Positions 7,370 to 16,579 of a DNA stretch of 42,053 nucleotides are shown piece by piece. Source of the DNA: an uncultured Brachyspira sp. (GTDB taxonomy: Bacteria; Spirochaetota; Brachyspiria; Brachyspirales; Brachyspiraceae). Under the pieces are notes generated by a model, which saw only the letters and a program-made list of their open reading frames with translations, made no database searches and was not told the origin of the DNA. The position numbers and the translations under genes were made by a program. The number at the start of each line of letters is the position of its first letter. The stretch's first letter is position 1. The DNA is taken from assembly GCF_934747485.1 (NCBI RefSeq), contig NZ_CAKVGN010000021.1, forward strand, positions 1 through 42,053. Direction: 5' to 3'.

Positions 7370-8500
7370 ATGAGTAAAGTAGTTATAATTAAATGTGATA
7401 ATTATGATTTAGATATGGTTAAATCTGCCATTAACCGAGGTATAGATTTACTTGGAGGAATAGATTTATTTGTTCATAATAATGATAAGGTATTATTGAA
7501 GCCTAATTTATTAGCGGCAGAAACAGCTGATAAATCTGTAACAACGCATCCTGTAGTTTTTGAGGCTATAGCATCAATTTTGCAAGAGAAGGGGTGTAGA
7601 GTTTCTTATGGCGATTCACCCGGTGTTGGGAAGGGCAGCAGTGTTGCTTTGAAGGCTGGAATTGATGAGGTTGCGGGCAGACTTAATATAGAATATGCTG
7701 ATTTTGATGAGCCTGTTGGTGTTAATTTCCCTGATGGTGTTCAAGAGAAGAATTTTACTGTGGCAAAGCCTGTTACAGAGGCTGACGTTATAATTAGTTT
7801 GCCTAAATTAAAATCTCATGCTTTAACTGTAATGACAGGTGCTGTAAAAAACCAATTTGGATGCATACCCGGTTTTAGAAAGGCAGAATATCATTTAAAG
7901 CTTCCTGATTTTGAAGATTTTTCTACTATGCTTTTGGACTTAAATAAATATGTTAGCCCAAAATTATATATAATGGATGCTATACTTGCTATGGAAGGTA
8001 ATGGACCAAGAAGCGGAAATCCAAGAAAAGTGAATGCTTTGCTATTTTCTACTGATGCTGTTGCTTTAGATTATATTGCTTCAAAGATTATATCTTTTGA
8101 TTATAATAATATACCTACTATAAAAATGGGATTTAAACATAATTTCTCTAACAAAGATGATATAGAAGTTTTGGGCGATGATATAGAGAGTGTTAAAGTT
8201 ATTGATTTTAAAAAGCCTCATAAGAGAATAGGTATAGGAAGAAGTTTAATGAAATTTGCCAATTTTCCTATGGTAAAAAGGTTATTTTCTTTTATTATAC
8301 CTAAGCCTGTTATAGATAAAAATAAATGTGTAAAATGCGGAGTATGTGTTAAGGTTTGTCCTGTTACGCCTTTGGCTTTAAACTTTGATAAAAAGGGTAA
8401 AAATTATCCTCCTGAATATTATTATGATAAATGCATTACTTGTTATTGCTGTCAGGAATTATGTCCGCATAAGGCTATATTTTTAAAAAGAAAGTTTTAA
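7370..8500 (+). CDS. DUF362 protein with C-terminal 2[4Fe-4S] ferredoxin domain
   Basis: 376 residues. The N-terminal about 290 residues match the DUF362 (COG2006) family: VLLKPNLL near 40, THPVVFEAIASIL, the YGDSPGVGKG loop, PKLKSHALTVMTGAVKNQFG, and YIMDAILAMEGNGPRSG. The C-terminus carries two cysteine clusters, CVKCGVCVKVCP (320-331) and CITCYCCQELCP (355-366), each the CxxCxxCxxxCP binding pattern of a [4Fe-4S] cluster. No signal peptide, so cytoplasmic. The family is widespread in anaerobes and has no settled function; an electron-transfer role is inferred from the clusters. It lies 78 nt before fabZ on the same strand and may be co-transcribed. Confidence 0.9.
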   Translation: MSKVVIIKCDNYDLDMVKSAINRGIDLLGGIDLFVHNNDKVLLKPNLLAAETADKSVTTHPVVFEAIASILQEKGCRVSYGDSPGVGKGSSVALKAGIDEVAGRLNIEYADFDEPVGVNFPDGVQEKNFTVAKPVTEADVIISLPKLKSHALTVMTGAVKNQFGCIPGFRKAEYHLKLPDFEDFSTMLLDLNKYVSPKLYIMDAILAMEGNGPRSGNPRKVNALLFSTDAVALDYIASKIISFDYNNIPTIKMGFKHNFSNKDDIEVLGDDIESVKVIDFKKPHKRIGIGRSLMKFANFPMVKRLFSFIIPKPVIDKNKCVKCGVCVKVCPVTPLALNFDKKGKNYPPEYYYDKCITCYCCQELCPHKAIFLKRKF

Positions 8501-8578
8501 ATTGCTTGAAGTTTAGTTAATATTGTGTTATCATTATATAATATTATAAGAAGAATTTTTTTAAAAAGGTAATGATAA

Positions 8579-9043
8579 ATGGAAAATATTAATATAACTA
8601 AAATAATGGAGCTTCTTCCGCATAGATATCCTTTTTTGCTTGTAGATAAAGTAATAAGCATAGAAGAAGGTAAAATACATTCTCTAAAAAATGTTACTTT
8701 TAATGAACCTCAATTTACAGGTCATTTTCCAGAAAGCCCTATAATGCCCGGTGTTTTAATGGTTGAAGCATTGGCACAAACTTCTGGTATATATTGCTAT
8801 ATGAAGCTTTTAAAGCCTGAAGAGATTGGCAATAAGTTTATGTTTTTTGCTAAGATAGATAATGTTAAGTTTAAAAATCCTGTTATACCGGGAGATGTAA
8901 TGGATATGTTTGTTACTGTTGAAGCTTTTAATGGAACTTTACTTAAGACTCATGGTGAAGTTAGGGTAGGGGATAGTTTAGCTTGTTCTGCCGATTTAGG
9001 ATTGTTTTTAGTAGATAAAGAAGCTATGAAGATTAATAAATAA
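8579..9043 (+). CDS. fabZ: 3-hydroxyacyl-ACP dehydratase FabZ
   Basis: 154 residues, normal length. Removes water from 3-hydroxyacyl-ACP to give trans-2-enoyl-ACP in fatty acid elongation. The start LLPHRYPFLLVDKV and the hot-dog active-site helix GHFPESPIMPGVLMVEALAQ are diagnostic. The catalytic pair is His49 and Glu63. It heads a run with lpxA (13-nt gap), lpxB (6-nt gap) and a GHKL-like gene (2-nt gap). The fabZ-lpxA link is common because both compete for 3-hydroxyacyl-ACP. Confidence 0.97.
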   Translation: MENINITKIMELLPHRYPFLLVDKVISIEEGKIHSLKNVTFNEPQFTGHFPESPIMPGVLMVEALAQTSGIYCYMKLLKPEEIGNKFMFFAKIDNVKFKNPVIPGDVMDMFVTVEAFNGTLLKTHGEVRVGDSLACSADLGLFLVDKEAMKINK

Positions 9044-9056
9044 TTGGATAACAAAA

Positions 9057-9851
9057 ATGAAAAAAGATATACATGAAACTGCTATTATTTCAGAGTCTGC
9101 TAAAATAGCTGACAATGTAAAAATAGGACCTTATAGTGTAATAGAAGGCAATGTAACTATAGAAGAAAACACTGTAATAGGTGCTCATAGTGTTATAAAA
9201 GAATATACTAATATAGGAAAAAACAATATTATTCATGATAATGTTGTATTAGGCGATTTACCTCAAGATATACATTTTGATAGGAATACTGTTACATTTT
9301 TAGAGATTGGTGATAATAATGAGATAAGAGAGTTTGCCAATTTGCATAGAGCATCAAAAGAAAATGCAAAAACTATTATAAAAAATAATTGTTATATAAT
9401 GGCTACTGGGCATGTTGCTCATGATTGTGAGATTAATGATAATGTTATTATATGTAATGGTGCTTTGGTTGCGGGTCATGTGAAGGTTGGAAAGGGAGCT
9501 TTTATTTCAGGGAACTGTGTTGTGCATCAATTTTGTTCCATAGGCGAATATGCTATGATTAGCGGAATGTCTGCGGTTGGCAGGGATATTCTTCCATATG
9601 CTTTAACTGCTCATGCAGGTGAGGCTATTATATATAAACTTAATTTAGTTGGTATGAGAAGAGCGGGTTTTACTTCTGAAGAGATTAGTCAGGCTGAAGA
9701 GGCTTATGATATGTGGTTTAATTGGAATAAAACAAAGCAAGAGTTTTTGGATAGATATTTAGATGATGATAGTTTAAATGATATAGCTAAAAAGATAGTT
9801 GTTTTTATATCAGAGTCTAAAAGAGGAATAACTCCAAGAAAAACAGTGTGA
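9057..9851 (+). CDS. lpxA: Acyl-ACP--UDP-N-acetylglucosamine O-acyltransferase LpxA
   Basis: 264 residues, normal length. Catalyses the first step of lipid A synthesis, moving a 3-hydroxyacyl chain from ACP to UDP-GlcNAc in the cytoplasm. The N-terminal two-thirds is a left-handed beta helix of hexapeptide repeats (AKIADNVKIGPYSVIEG and on). The active-site segment GHVAHDC holds His122, the equivalent of the E. coli catalytic base His125, with His119 nearby. The C-terminal helical part begins after VGMRRAGFTSEEI, the family signature. It shows that this organism has the entry enzyme for lipid A or a lipid A-like lipooligosaccharide; lpxC and lpxD are not in this window. Confidence 0.97.
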   Translation: MKKDIHETAIISESAKIADNVKIGPYSVIEGNVTIEENTVIGAHSVIKEYTNIGKNNIIHDNVVLGDLPQDIHFDRNTVTFLEIGDNNEIREFANLHRASKENAKTIIKNNCYIMATGHVAHDCEINDNVIICNGALVAGHVKVGKGAFISGNCVVHQFCSIGEYAMISGMSAVGRDILPYALTAHAGEAIIYKLNLVGMRRAGFTSEEISQAEEAYDMWFNWNKTKQEFLDRYLDDDSLNDIAKKIVVFISESKRGITPRKTV

Positions 9852-9857
9852 TAATAT

Positions 9858-10979
9858 ATGAGAATCTTTATAGCCACAGGAGAAGTATCTGGCGACATTC
9901 AGGGAGCCTTGATTGCAAATGAGATAAAAAAAATAGCACCTCAAACTATAATAGATGGATTTGGCGGTGTTGAGATGAAGAAGGCTAATGTTAATATTTT
10001 GTCTGATATGTCAACACTATCCACTATGGGTATATTTGAAGGTATTAATCCTAAATTTGCTTTCAAAAAACTTGGAGCTTTTAATATATTAAAAGAGTAT
10101 CTTAAAAATAATAAAGTTGATATTATGCTTCTTGTGGATAATCAAGGAGTTAATCTCATATTAGCTAAATATTGTAGAAAAAATAATATTCCTTATATTT
10201 ATTATTTTCCTCCGCATGTGGGTATATGGGGTGAATGGAATGCTAAAAGGCTTTTATCTGCTAAAAAGATAATAACTCCATTTAAATTCGATTATGATGT
10301 TTATAAAAAATATAATTGTAATGCTGTTTATAGCGGACATCCTTTTGCAGATATTAATTATAATAGAGAAGTTTCTCCATTAAATATGGATAAAAAAGAG
10401 TATACTGTTGGTGTATTATTTGGAAGCAGATATCAAGAGATTAAAAAACTTGCTCCTGTGTTTATTAAATCTATGAAGATACTTAATGATATGCTATTTG
10501 GAAATATAAGATTTATTATTCCTGTTGCTTATCCTGAATATAGAGAACCTATAGAGAATATTATTAATGATTATAAAGATTTATTGAATGGTGTATATTA
10601 TTCTATTGTAGAAAATAAAGATGATATTTATATATATTCTGATGCTCTTATAATGTCGAGCGGTACTGCAAGTTTAATAGCTGCCTGTTATGGAAAACCT
10701 ATGGTTATATGTTATAAGATATCGCATTTAACTTTTCTGCTTGGTAAGGTTTTTACTAATATTAAATATGTTGGCATGCCTAATGTTATGCTTAATGAAG
10801 AGGCTGCTCCTGAGCTTCTTCAGAGGGATTGTAATCCAAATGCTATTAGCAGCCATATGATAAAATATTTAACAGATAAAGAATATTATAATAAAACTAG
10901 TTCTAATTTACTTAGGGTGAGAGAATTACTTGGTGATAAAAATGTATTAGAACGCGTTGCAAAAGAGATTATTAATTAA
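9858..10979 (+). CDS. lpxB: Lipid-A-disaccharide synthase LpxB
   Basis: 373 residues, normal length. Joins UDP-diacylglucosamine and lipid X to form the lipid A disaccharide at the inner face of the inner membrane. The N-terminus reads IFIATGEVSGDIQGA, the family signature (SGD at 11-13). Further family blocks are the PHVGIWGEWNAKRL stretch, YSGHPFAD, and the GT-B C-terminal donor site LIMSSGTASLIAACYGKPMV. Starts 6 nt after lpxA and ends 2 nt before the next gene, so clearly one operon. Confidence 0.96.
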   Translation: MRIFIATGEVSGDIQGALIANEIKKIAPQTIIDGFGGVEMKKANVNILSDMSTLSTMGIFEGINPKFAFKKLGAFNILKEYLKNNKVDIMLLVDNQGVNLILAKYCRKNNIPYIYYFPPHVGIWGEWNAKRLLSAKKIITPFKFDYDVYKKYNCNAVYSGHPFADINYNREVSPLNMDKKEYTVGVLFGSRYQEIKKLAPVFIKSMKILNDMLFGNIRFIIPVAYPEYREPIENIINDYKDLLNGVYYSIVENKDDIYIYSDALIMSSGTASLIAACYGKPMVICYKISHLTFLLGKVFTNIKYVGMPNVMLNEEAAPELLQRDCNPNAISSHMIKYLTDKEYYNKTSSNLLRVRELLGDKNVLERVAKEIIN

Positions 10980-10981
10980 AA

Positions 10982-11776
10982 ATGGTAAATGATGATTTTT
11001 TTGATAATATAGAAGAATATTTAAAAAAGACAAATATTGAGTTTGATATTCTTTTTGTTGATTATATTACGAAAGATAAAATCGCTTTATTAGTAAATAA
11101 GATATTAAATAAATATAATATAGAAAAATATTATGATGATGTTATTTATATATTAATGGAGCTTATTAGCAACGCTGTTAAGGCGAGATATTTGCATTTA
11201 ATTAGCTTAAAAATACTTAGTGAGATGTATCCTAATTATTCTTTAGATGAATATTATACTAACCCCGAAATAATGAAAAAATATTCAGATATATTTAGAG
11301 ATGATGATAGCAGAGAAAAATTAAAAAGTATTTTAAAATATGAAAATAAAATTATATCTTCTAATAAGAATATAGATATTGATAATTTTTATAATGATAT
11401 TTTATTATTAAATGAAAGCACTAAGAAAAAATTTATTATAAAATTATTTATCCGCATTACAAAAAACAATATAGAGTTTGATGTTGTTAATGATTCTCCG
11501 CTTATTATACTTGGCCGTACGAGAATAGACAGTAAGAGATTAACTTTTAAAGAATATTATAATAATAACATGGTAGAGAGTTTTTTCTTAGAACAATTAG
11601 ACAATAGCGAAAGTGCAGGTTTTGGATTAGCTTTATGCGACCTTAGACTATACAATATAGGACTTGAGCCTACAAAGTATTTAGAGATATATGATGACGA
11701 TAATAAAACTCATTCAAAATTGACAATACCTATAAAAAGTGTATTTAGTCATTTAATATTCCACAACAAATATTAA
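10982..11776 (+). CDS. GHKL (histidine-kinase-like) ATPase domain protein
   Basis: 264 residues, no named family recognised. Two blocks resemble the GHKL ATP-binding fold: an N-box-like helix YILMELISNAVKARY (56-70; Glu60, Asn64, Lys67) and a glycine-rich lid-like segment SESAGFGLALCDLRLYNIGL (209-228). Between them is a strand reading FDVVNDSPL (166-174) that could be the first nucleotide-binding strand. No phospho-acceptor His domain, membrane segment or sensor domain is present. A cytoplasmic anti-sigma-like or regulatory ATPase is one option. It follows lpxB by 2 nt, so it is made with the lipid A enzymes. Its stop codon shares the four bases TTAA (11773-11776) with the stop of convergent infB. 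Confidence 0.55.
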   Translation: MVNDDFFDNIEEYLKKTNIEFDILFVDYITKDKIALLVNKILNKYNIEKYYDDVIYILMELISNAVKARYLHLISLKILSEMYPNYSLDEYYTNPEIMKKYSDIFRDDDSREKLKSILKYENKIISSNKNIDIDNFYNDILLLNESTKKKFIIKLFIRITKNNIEFDVVNDSPLIILGRTRIDSKRLTFKEYYNNNMVESFFLEQLDNSESAGFGLALCDLRLYNIGLEPTKYLEIYDDDNKTHSKLTIPIKSVFSHLIFHNKY

Positions 11777-14109
11777 AGTTCTTGTGCAATCTCTTCAATT
11801 TTAAATATTTCTAATAAATCGCCTTTTTTAATATCATTGAAATTTTCTATAGAAGCACCGCATTCATATCCGCTAGCAACTTCTTTAACATCATCTTTAA
11901 TACGTCTTAAAGAAGAGATTTTGCTAGTATAAATAAGCACGTTATCTCTCATCACTCTAACACCGGCATTTCTTTCTATTTTACCGCTAGTTACATAACA
12001 ACCCGCAATAGTGCCAACCTTAGGGACATGGAATACATCTCTAACCTCAACAGTGCCAATATCCACTTCTTTTTTAAGTCTTTCAAGAGAACCTTTCATA
12101 GCGTTTTGTATAGATTCTATTGCTTCATAAATGATGTCGTATCTCTCTATAGGTATAGCAAGTTTTTCAGCTAACTCTCTTGCCTTGCCAGAAGGACGAA
12201 CTCTGTATGCAATTATTATGGCATTAGAAGCATGAGCTAAGTTTACATCACTTTCAGTAACAGCCCCTGATGCACTATATATTGAAACGAAACGAATTTT
12301 ATCACTTTGTATTTTGTTTAGAGCATCTCTTAAAGCCTCAGCACTTCCCTGAACATCAGCTTTAATTATAACCTTAAACTCTTTCATGGCATCTGATGCT
12401 ATTTTTTCATAAAGATTTTCTAAAGTAACTTTAACATTAGCCTTCAAAGCCTCTTGCTGTTTCAATTGTACTCTCTTATCAGCTATGGCTTTAGCCTCTT
12501 TTTCATCAAGCATAACATTGAAAGATTCACCAGCTTCAGGAGTCTTCTCAAAACCCAAAACTTCAACAGGAGTAGAAGGTAAGGCCTTAGTTACTCTCTG
12601 ACCTAAATCATTAACCATAGCACGCACTTTACCCACAGAAAGTCCGCAAACAAAATAATCTCCAATTTTTAAAGTACCATTTTGAACTAATACAGTACCA
12701 ATAGGACCTCTTCCTTGGTCAAGCGAAGCTTCTAATACAATACCAATAGCCTCTCTGTTAGGATTAGCTTTTAATTCGAGCATTTCAGCTTGAAGTATAA
12801 TAGCTTCCAAAAGGTCATTAATACCTTGTTTAGTTAAAGCACTCACTCCAATATATTGAGTATCTCCTCCCCATTCTTCAGGAGTAAGACCATGTTCAGA
12901 TAAAGCAGCCTTAACTTTATCCATAGAAGCATTAGGCAAATCCATTTTATTAACAGCAACAATAATAGGTACATTAGCTTCTTTAGCATGATTCAAAGCC
13001 TCTAAAGTTTGAGGCATAACACCGTCATCAGAAGCAACAACAAGTATTACTATATCGGTACTTTTTGCTCCTCTTGCTCTCATCATGGTAAATGCAGCGT
13101 GTCCCGGAGTATCAATAAAAGCTATCTCTCCGCTTGGGATTTTTACTTTATAAGCACCTATATTTTGAGTAATACCGCCGCTTTCTTTGGAAGTGATATT
13201 ACTATGTCTTATAGCATCAAGAAGTGAAGTTTTACCATGGTCAACGTGTCCCATAATTGTTACAACAGGCGGACGAGGTTTTAAATCCTCTGGTTTATCT
13301 TCTTTTATCTCTATAGTAGCTTCTTCTTGTAATGATATAACATTAACCTTACATCCAAAATCATCAGCAATAATTGTAGCAGTATCAGAATCTATTATAT
13401 CATTAACTCTAGCCATAGTACCCATACCCATAAGTTTAGATATTATGTCTGAAGCTCTTAAATTCATTTTTTTAGCTAAATCTCCAACAGTAATAGTCTC
13501 CATTATGCTGATTTCTTTTTCAACACTTGCAAGTCTTTGTTCTTGCTGAAGTTTTTTAGCTTGCATCTTATTAAATATTTTATTCTCTTGTCTTTGAGCA
13601 GCTTCTGCTTTAGAATCTTTTTGAGAAGATTTTTTATCGTATTCTTTTTCTTTCTTCTCATAATCTCTTTTTTTATTGTCTTTCTTATTATCTTTTTTAA
13701 ATGATACCTCTTCTACAGGAGGAGGAGTAATTTGACTGTTTTTATATTGTTTATCTTTAGAGAAATCTCTATTATTATTAGAGTCTTTATTAAAACTTCT
13801 ATTATCTCTTTCTCTATTATCTTTTACATTATTATTTTCTCTGTTATTAAATTTGTTGTTATTGTTGAAAGGTTTTTTTGTTTCTGCATTTTGTACATTT
13901 TCTGTTTTTGCAGAATCTTGTTTTTCTTTATGTATGATAATCTTTTTTACAACGACTTTTTTTACTTTTTTTACAGTAGCACTCGCCTGACTTTCTTCTG
14001 TATTATTAGAATTATTGGATTTTTTATTGATAATTACTTTTTTAGGTTTATTATCAGAAGATAAGTTTTGCTGATTTTTGTCATTACTCTCATTTATTTG
14101 AGGCATCAT
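11773..14109 (-). CDS. infB: Translation initiation factor IF-2
   Basis: 778 residues. GTPase that brings fMet-tRNA to the 30S subunit. The N-terminal 200 residues are low-complexity, rich in Lys, Asn and Asp, with RDNR/KKDN-type runs. The IF2N domain follows (TVGDLAKKMNLRASDIISKL, from 207). The G domain has GHVDHGKT (287-294), DTPGHAAFTMMRARG and NKMDLP. Domains II to IV follow to the C-terminus. A 14-bp leader hairpin at 14134-14169 lies just upstream on the coding strand. Start chosen at the first of two adjacent ATGs after AAGGAA. Confidence 0.98.
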   Translation of the reverse strand: MMPQINESNDKNQQNLSSDNKPKKVIINKKSNNSNNTEESQASATVKKVKKVVVKKIIIHKEKQDSAKTENVQNAETKKPFNNNNKFNNRENNNVKDNRERDNRSFNKDSNNNRDFSKDKQYKNSQITPPPVEEVSFKKDNKKDNKKRDYEKKEKEYDKKSSQKDSKAEAAQRQENKIFNKMQAKKLQQEQRLASVEKEISIMETITVGDLAKKMNLRASDIISKLMGMGTMARVNDIIDSDTATIIADDFGCKVNVISLQEEATIEIKEDKPEDLKPRPPVVTIMGHVDHGKTSLLDAIRHSNITSKESGGITQNIGAYKVKIPSGEIAFIDTPGHAAFTMMRARGAKSTDIVILVVASDDGVMPQTLEALNHAKEANVPIIVAVNKMDLPNASMDKVKAALSEHGLTPEEWGGDTQYIGVSALTKQGINDLLEAIILQAEMLELKANPNREAIGIVLEASLDQGRGPIGTVLVQNGTLKIGDYFVCGLSVGKVRAMVNDLGQRVTKALPSTPVEVLGFEKTPEAGESFNVMLDEKEAKAIADKRVQLKQQEALKANVKVTLENLYEKIASDAMKEFKVIIKADVQGSAEALRDALNKIQSDKIRFVSIYSASGAVTESDVNLAHASNAIIIAYRVRPSGKARELAEKLAIPIERYDIIYEAIESIQNAMKGSLERLKKEVDIGTVEVRDVFHVPKVGTIAGCYVTSGKIERNAGVRVMRDNVLIYTSKISSLRRIKDDVKEVASGYECGASIENFNDIKKGDLLEIFKIEEIAQEL

Positions 14110-14133
14110 TTTCCTTCTTTTTTATAGTTTATT

Positions 14134-14169
14134 CACTTGCAAGATATTATAAATTATACCTTACAAGTG
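14134..14169 (-). promoter_or_regulatory. Stem-loop in the infB leader
   Basis: In the minus-strand RNA two 14-nt arms (14169-14156 and 14147-14134) pair completely with an 8-nt loop, using one U-G and one G-U pair. On the plus strand those two positions are C-A and A-C mismatches. This strand bias says the structure is kept for the RNA running into infB. There is no U-tract after it, so attenuation, processing or mRNA stability is more likely than simple termination. Confidence 0.5.
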
Positions 14170-14183
14170 TTTATTTATATTTA

Positions 14184-14906
14184 TTAATTTGTTGCTCTAG
14201 GTAATAAGTTATTATTAGTTGCTTGTCCTTGTGTATTAGGCATAGGAGGAACTATAGTTGGCTCTCCTAATACAGCGTTATTTCTTTCTATTACTGCTTT
14301 ATCTTTTAAATCTATTATATCTCTTTGAACATTTTGTTCTGCATAAACTCTTTTATAAATATCAGCTATATATGGAGCTGTTTGTGTATTATATTCTGTG
14401 ATACCATATTGAGCTAATTGCAATTGATCTTTTGCTTGGTCAAAGAATGCTTTAGCTTGTTCTGGAGTTGGAGCAGGAACATTGCTTGCTGCTTGTTCTA
14501 TTAATTTTTGATAATAGTATTGAGCTTTAATATTTCTTATTGTAGCATCTATTGTAGATTTAGCTTCTTCTGTTTCAAAGAATTTATCTGTTTCTGCTTT
14601 TTTTAGTAGAAGTATTTGGTTTATTAAATCTTCTGCATAATTTTGTTTATATCTATTATCACTTTCTATCATTGCTATTTGCTCAGGACTTGCTCCTTGT
14701 GCTTTCATAGAATTTAAGAATACTTTATAATCTTTATTAAAATTAGTTTGATTGATTGTGAAATCGTCTACTTTTAATACCCATTCTCCTTCACCGCCTT
14801 GAAGGTATGCTAATGAATCTGAAGAGTTTGTAGTTTTTGTGTTTGAACAAGATATAAAAAATATTGAAAACACTATTAATGATAAAAATAATTTTTTAAT
14901 ATACAT
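14184..14906 (-). CDS. SurA-N-like lipoprotein
   Basis: 240 residues. The N-terminus MYIKKLFLSLIVFSIFFISC is a lipoprotein signal with the lipid-accepting Cys20. After it come a short strand (GEWVLKVDDFTINQTNF) and helices that resemble the chaperone part of SurA/PrsA proteins (YKVFLNSMKAQGASPEQI, YAEDLINQILLLKKAE, TPEQAKAFFDQAKDQ). No parvulin PPIase domain is visible, so it would be a chaperone-only form. Likely anchored in the periplasm or outer membrane and acting in folding of exported proteins. The C-terminus is Pro/Asn-rich and disordered. It lies between a cyclase gene and infB, all leftward, with a hairpin between it and infB. Confidence 0.7.
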   Translation of the reverse strand: MYIKKLFLSLIVFSIFFISCSNTKTTNSSDSLAYLQGGEGEWVLKVDDFTINQTNFNKDYKVFLNSMKAQGASPEQIAMIESDNRYKQNYAEDLINQILLLKKAETDKFFETEEAKSTIDATIRNIKAQYYYQKLIEQAASNVPAPTPEQAKAFFDQAKDQLQLAQYGITEYNTQTAPYIADIYKRVYAEQNVQRDIIDLKDKAVIERNNAVLGEPTIVPPMPNTQGQATNNNLLPRATN

Positions 14907-14993
14907 AAAGAATACTCCTTAATTTACAATACAACTTAATAGTTGCAATAGTTTATCATATATATATTATTAGTGCAAGCTATTTTAAAATAT

Positions 14994-16487
14994 TTATTTC
15001 TTGCCAGAGTACATATTTATCACTAAATTATTAAGTTCTTTTTCTAATATACCATACCAAATAGATTTTCTTCTTTTTAGAGCACTGCTGTCTAAGGCAT
15101 ATTTCATTAATTTATTATAAGTTTCATTAGCTTTTTGTACATTTTGGAAAATAGGTATATGATTAGCAGGAAATATTTCTGTTAAATTCATTTCTATTTC
15201 TTTTTTAATTACTGTATCATATACAGGCAAAACATTTTCATATCCATTACATATACTCTCGGCATATTCTAACACCATAGGGTCAAAATCAGGAATTGTT
15301 TTTAATAGTTTAATTATGAGTGCAAAAGTGTCTATAGCTTCTTTATAATTTTCTTTAACTACATAAGCACCATTTGCATTATTGCATAAGTCGCATATAG
15401 TTTTATTATCATAAGCGGATATATATTCATTAACTCTTTTATTTATTTGGAATTTAGGCATAGAGCTTACAGCCTTTGAAATTAAATCTAATATACTTGT
15501 AAATAATCTCTGCTTCCACAAATTGCCTTTTATGCTTTTAACAAGTTCTTCCATTTCATTAAAAAAAGCTTCTTTATATTTTTCATTAGGATTGAATATT
15601 GCCTCTACTATAGGAATTTCAGTTCCTTTAAAAGATATCATACCATTATCGTAGAAGGATATAATATTTTTTTCAAATATTTCGCTTTTTGTTTTACTGT
15701 TTTCTTTAAGGAAGTTAAATTGCAAGTTTTTTGTAACAATTATTTTAGTATCTTTCGGAGATAACATATTTGCCCTTGCTTGCATTCTTGCTGCATTGTT
15801 AATAAGAAAACCAGATAAATCTCCGTCTTCTGTGATAATAAGAGAACTGTTGCTCATTCCGCCTGCTATACCGGCACTTACCTTAAACTCTGGAAATATT
15901 GATGTATCTATATCCGGACATTCTGTTAATATTCTTTTTTTGCTTAAAGCTCCGATTATAGCCATAGTAGCACTTAAAGCATCAGTTGCAGATGGGCACA
16001 TCATTACTATTTCATCGCCTTGCTTTCTATGAGATATAACATTATAAAATTTTGTAAGCTCACCTATTTTGTTTTGCAATAAATCATCTAAGGCGTGCAT
16101 TTTAGAAAGATTGTTTTTGTTTTCTTCGCAGAATTTTGTATATCCGTGAATATCAAGCATTGCTATATAAATATCAGCTATAGTTAAACTAAGTTTTAAA
16201 TCTCCTGCAAAACTATATTTAGGATTTTCTATAACAAACTGTTCCCACAACTTTGGATATGTATCTTTATCTAAATTATTAAAAAAGCCCCAATTAATTT
16301 TTCTTATAAGACCAAATAGTCCTTTTAAAATATTATTATGGTCGTTGATTTTTTCAAAATTAACATTGCTTGCATAAGTAAATATTTCTGAGAATGTTTT
16401 TATTTTTCCAGATACTATTTGTTCGCTTAAATGAGTATATAACTCATATTTTGAAGTTGAGGGGGTATAATCTTCTATTGTGTTCAC
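14994..16487 (-). CDS. Class III adenylate/guanylate cyclase-like protein
   Basis: 497 residues, soluble. The cyclase homology domain spans about 105-260. It has AMLDIHGYTKF with the metal-binding Asp112, HRKQGDEIVM with the second metal Asp158, and GDLSGFLINNAARMQA with Asn230 and Arg234 for the transition state. Asp223 matches the residue that reads adenine. The position that is usually Lys in K-x-x-G-D is Arg154, with Lys155 beside it, so ATP is likely but GTP is not excluded. The N-terminal about 100 and C-terminal about 230 residues are helical with no known domain; the C-terminus has a Cys pair (ICDLCNN). No membrane segment. The signal controlling it is not visible. Confidence 0.8.
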   Translation of the reverse strand: MNTIEDYTPSTSKYELYTHLSEQIVSGKIKTFSEIFTYASNVNFEKINDHNNILKGLFGLIRKINWGFFNNLDKDTYPKLWEQFVIENPKYSFAGDLKLSLTIADIYIAMLDIHGYTKFCEENKNNLSKMHALDDLLQNKIGELTKFYNVISHRKQGDEIVMMCPSATDALSATMAIIGALSKKRILTECPDIDTSIFPEFKVSAGIAGGMSNSSLIITEDGDLSGFLINNAARMQARANMLSPKDTKIIVTKNLQFNFLKENSKTKSEIFEKNIISFYDNGMISFKGTEIPIVEAIFNPNEKYKEAFFNEMEELVKSIKGNLWKQRLFTSILDLISKAVSSMPKFQINKRVNEYISAYDNKTICDLCNNANGAYVVKENYKEAIDTFALIIKLLKTIPDFDPMVLEYAESICNGYENVLPVYDTVIKKEIEMNLTEIFPANHIPIFQNVQKANETYNKLMKYALDSSALKRRKSIWYGILEKELNNLVINMYSGKK

Positions 16488-16579
16488 ATTGTTTCCTTAA
16501 AAAATTATTAATATATCTCAAACCCATTTAAAACTTTAACTTATAAATAAAAAAAAGCAATAGTTGTTACATCATAATT

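Noticed and set aside
13009..14064. Plus-strand frames of 72-120 codons opposite infB
   Set aside because: They mirror the highly biased IF-2 coding strand; no start signals.
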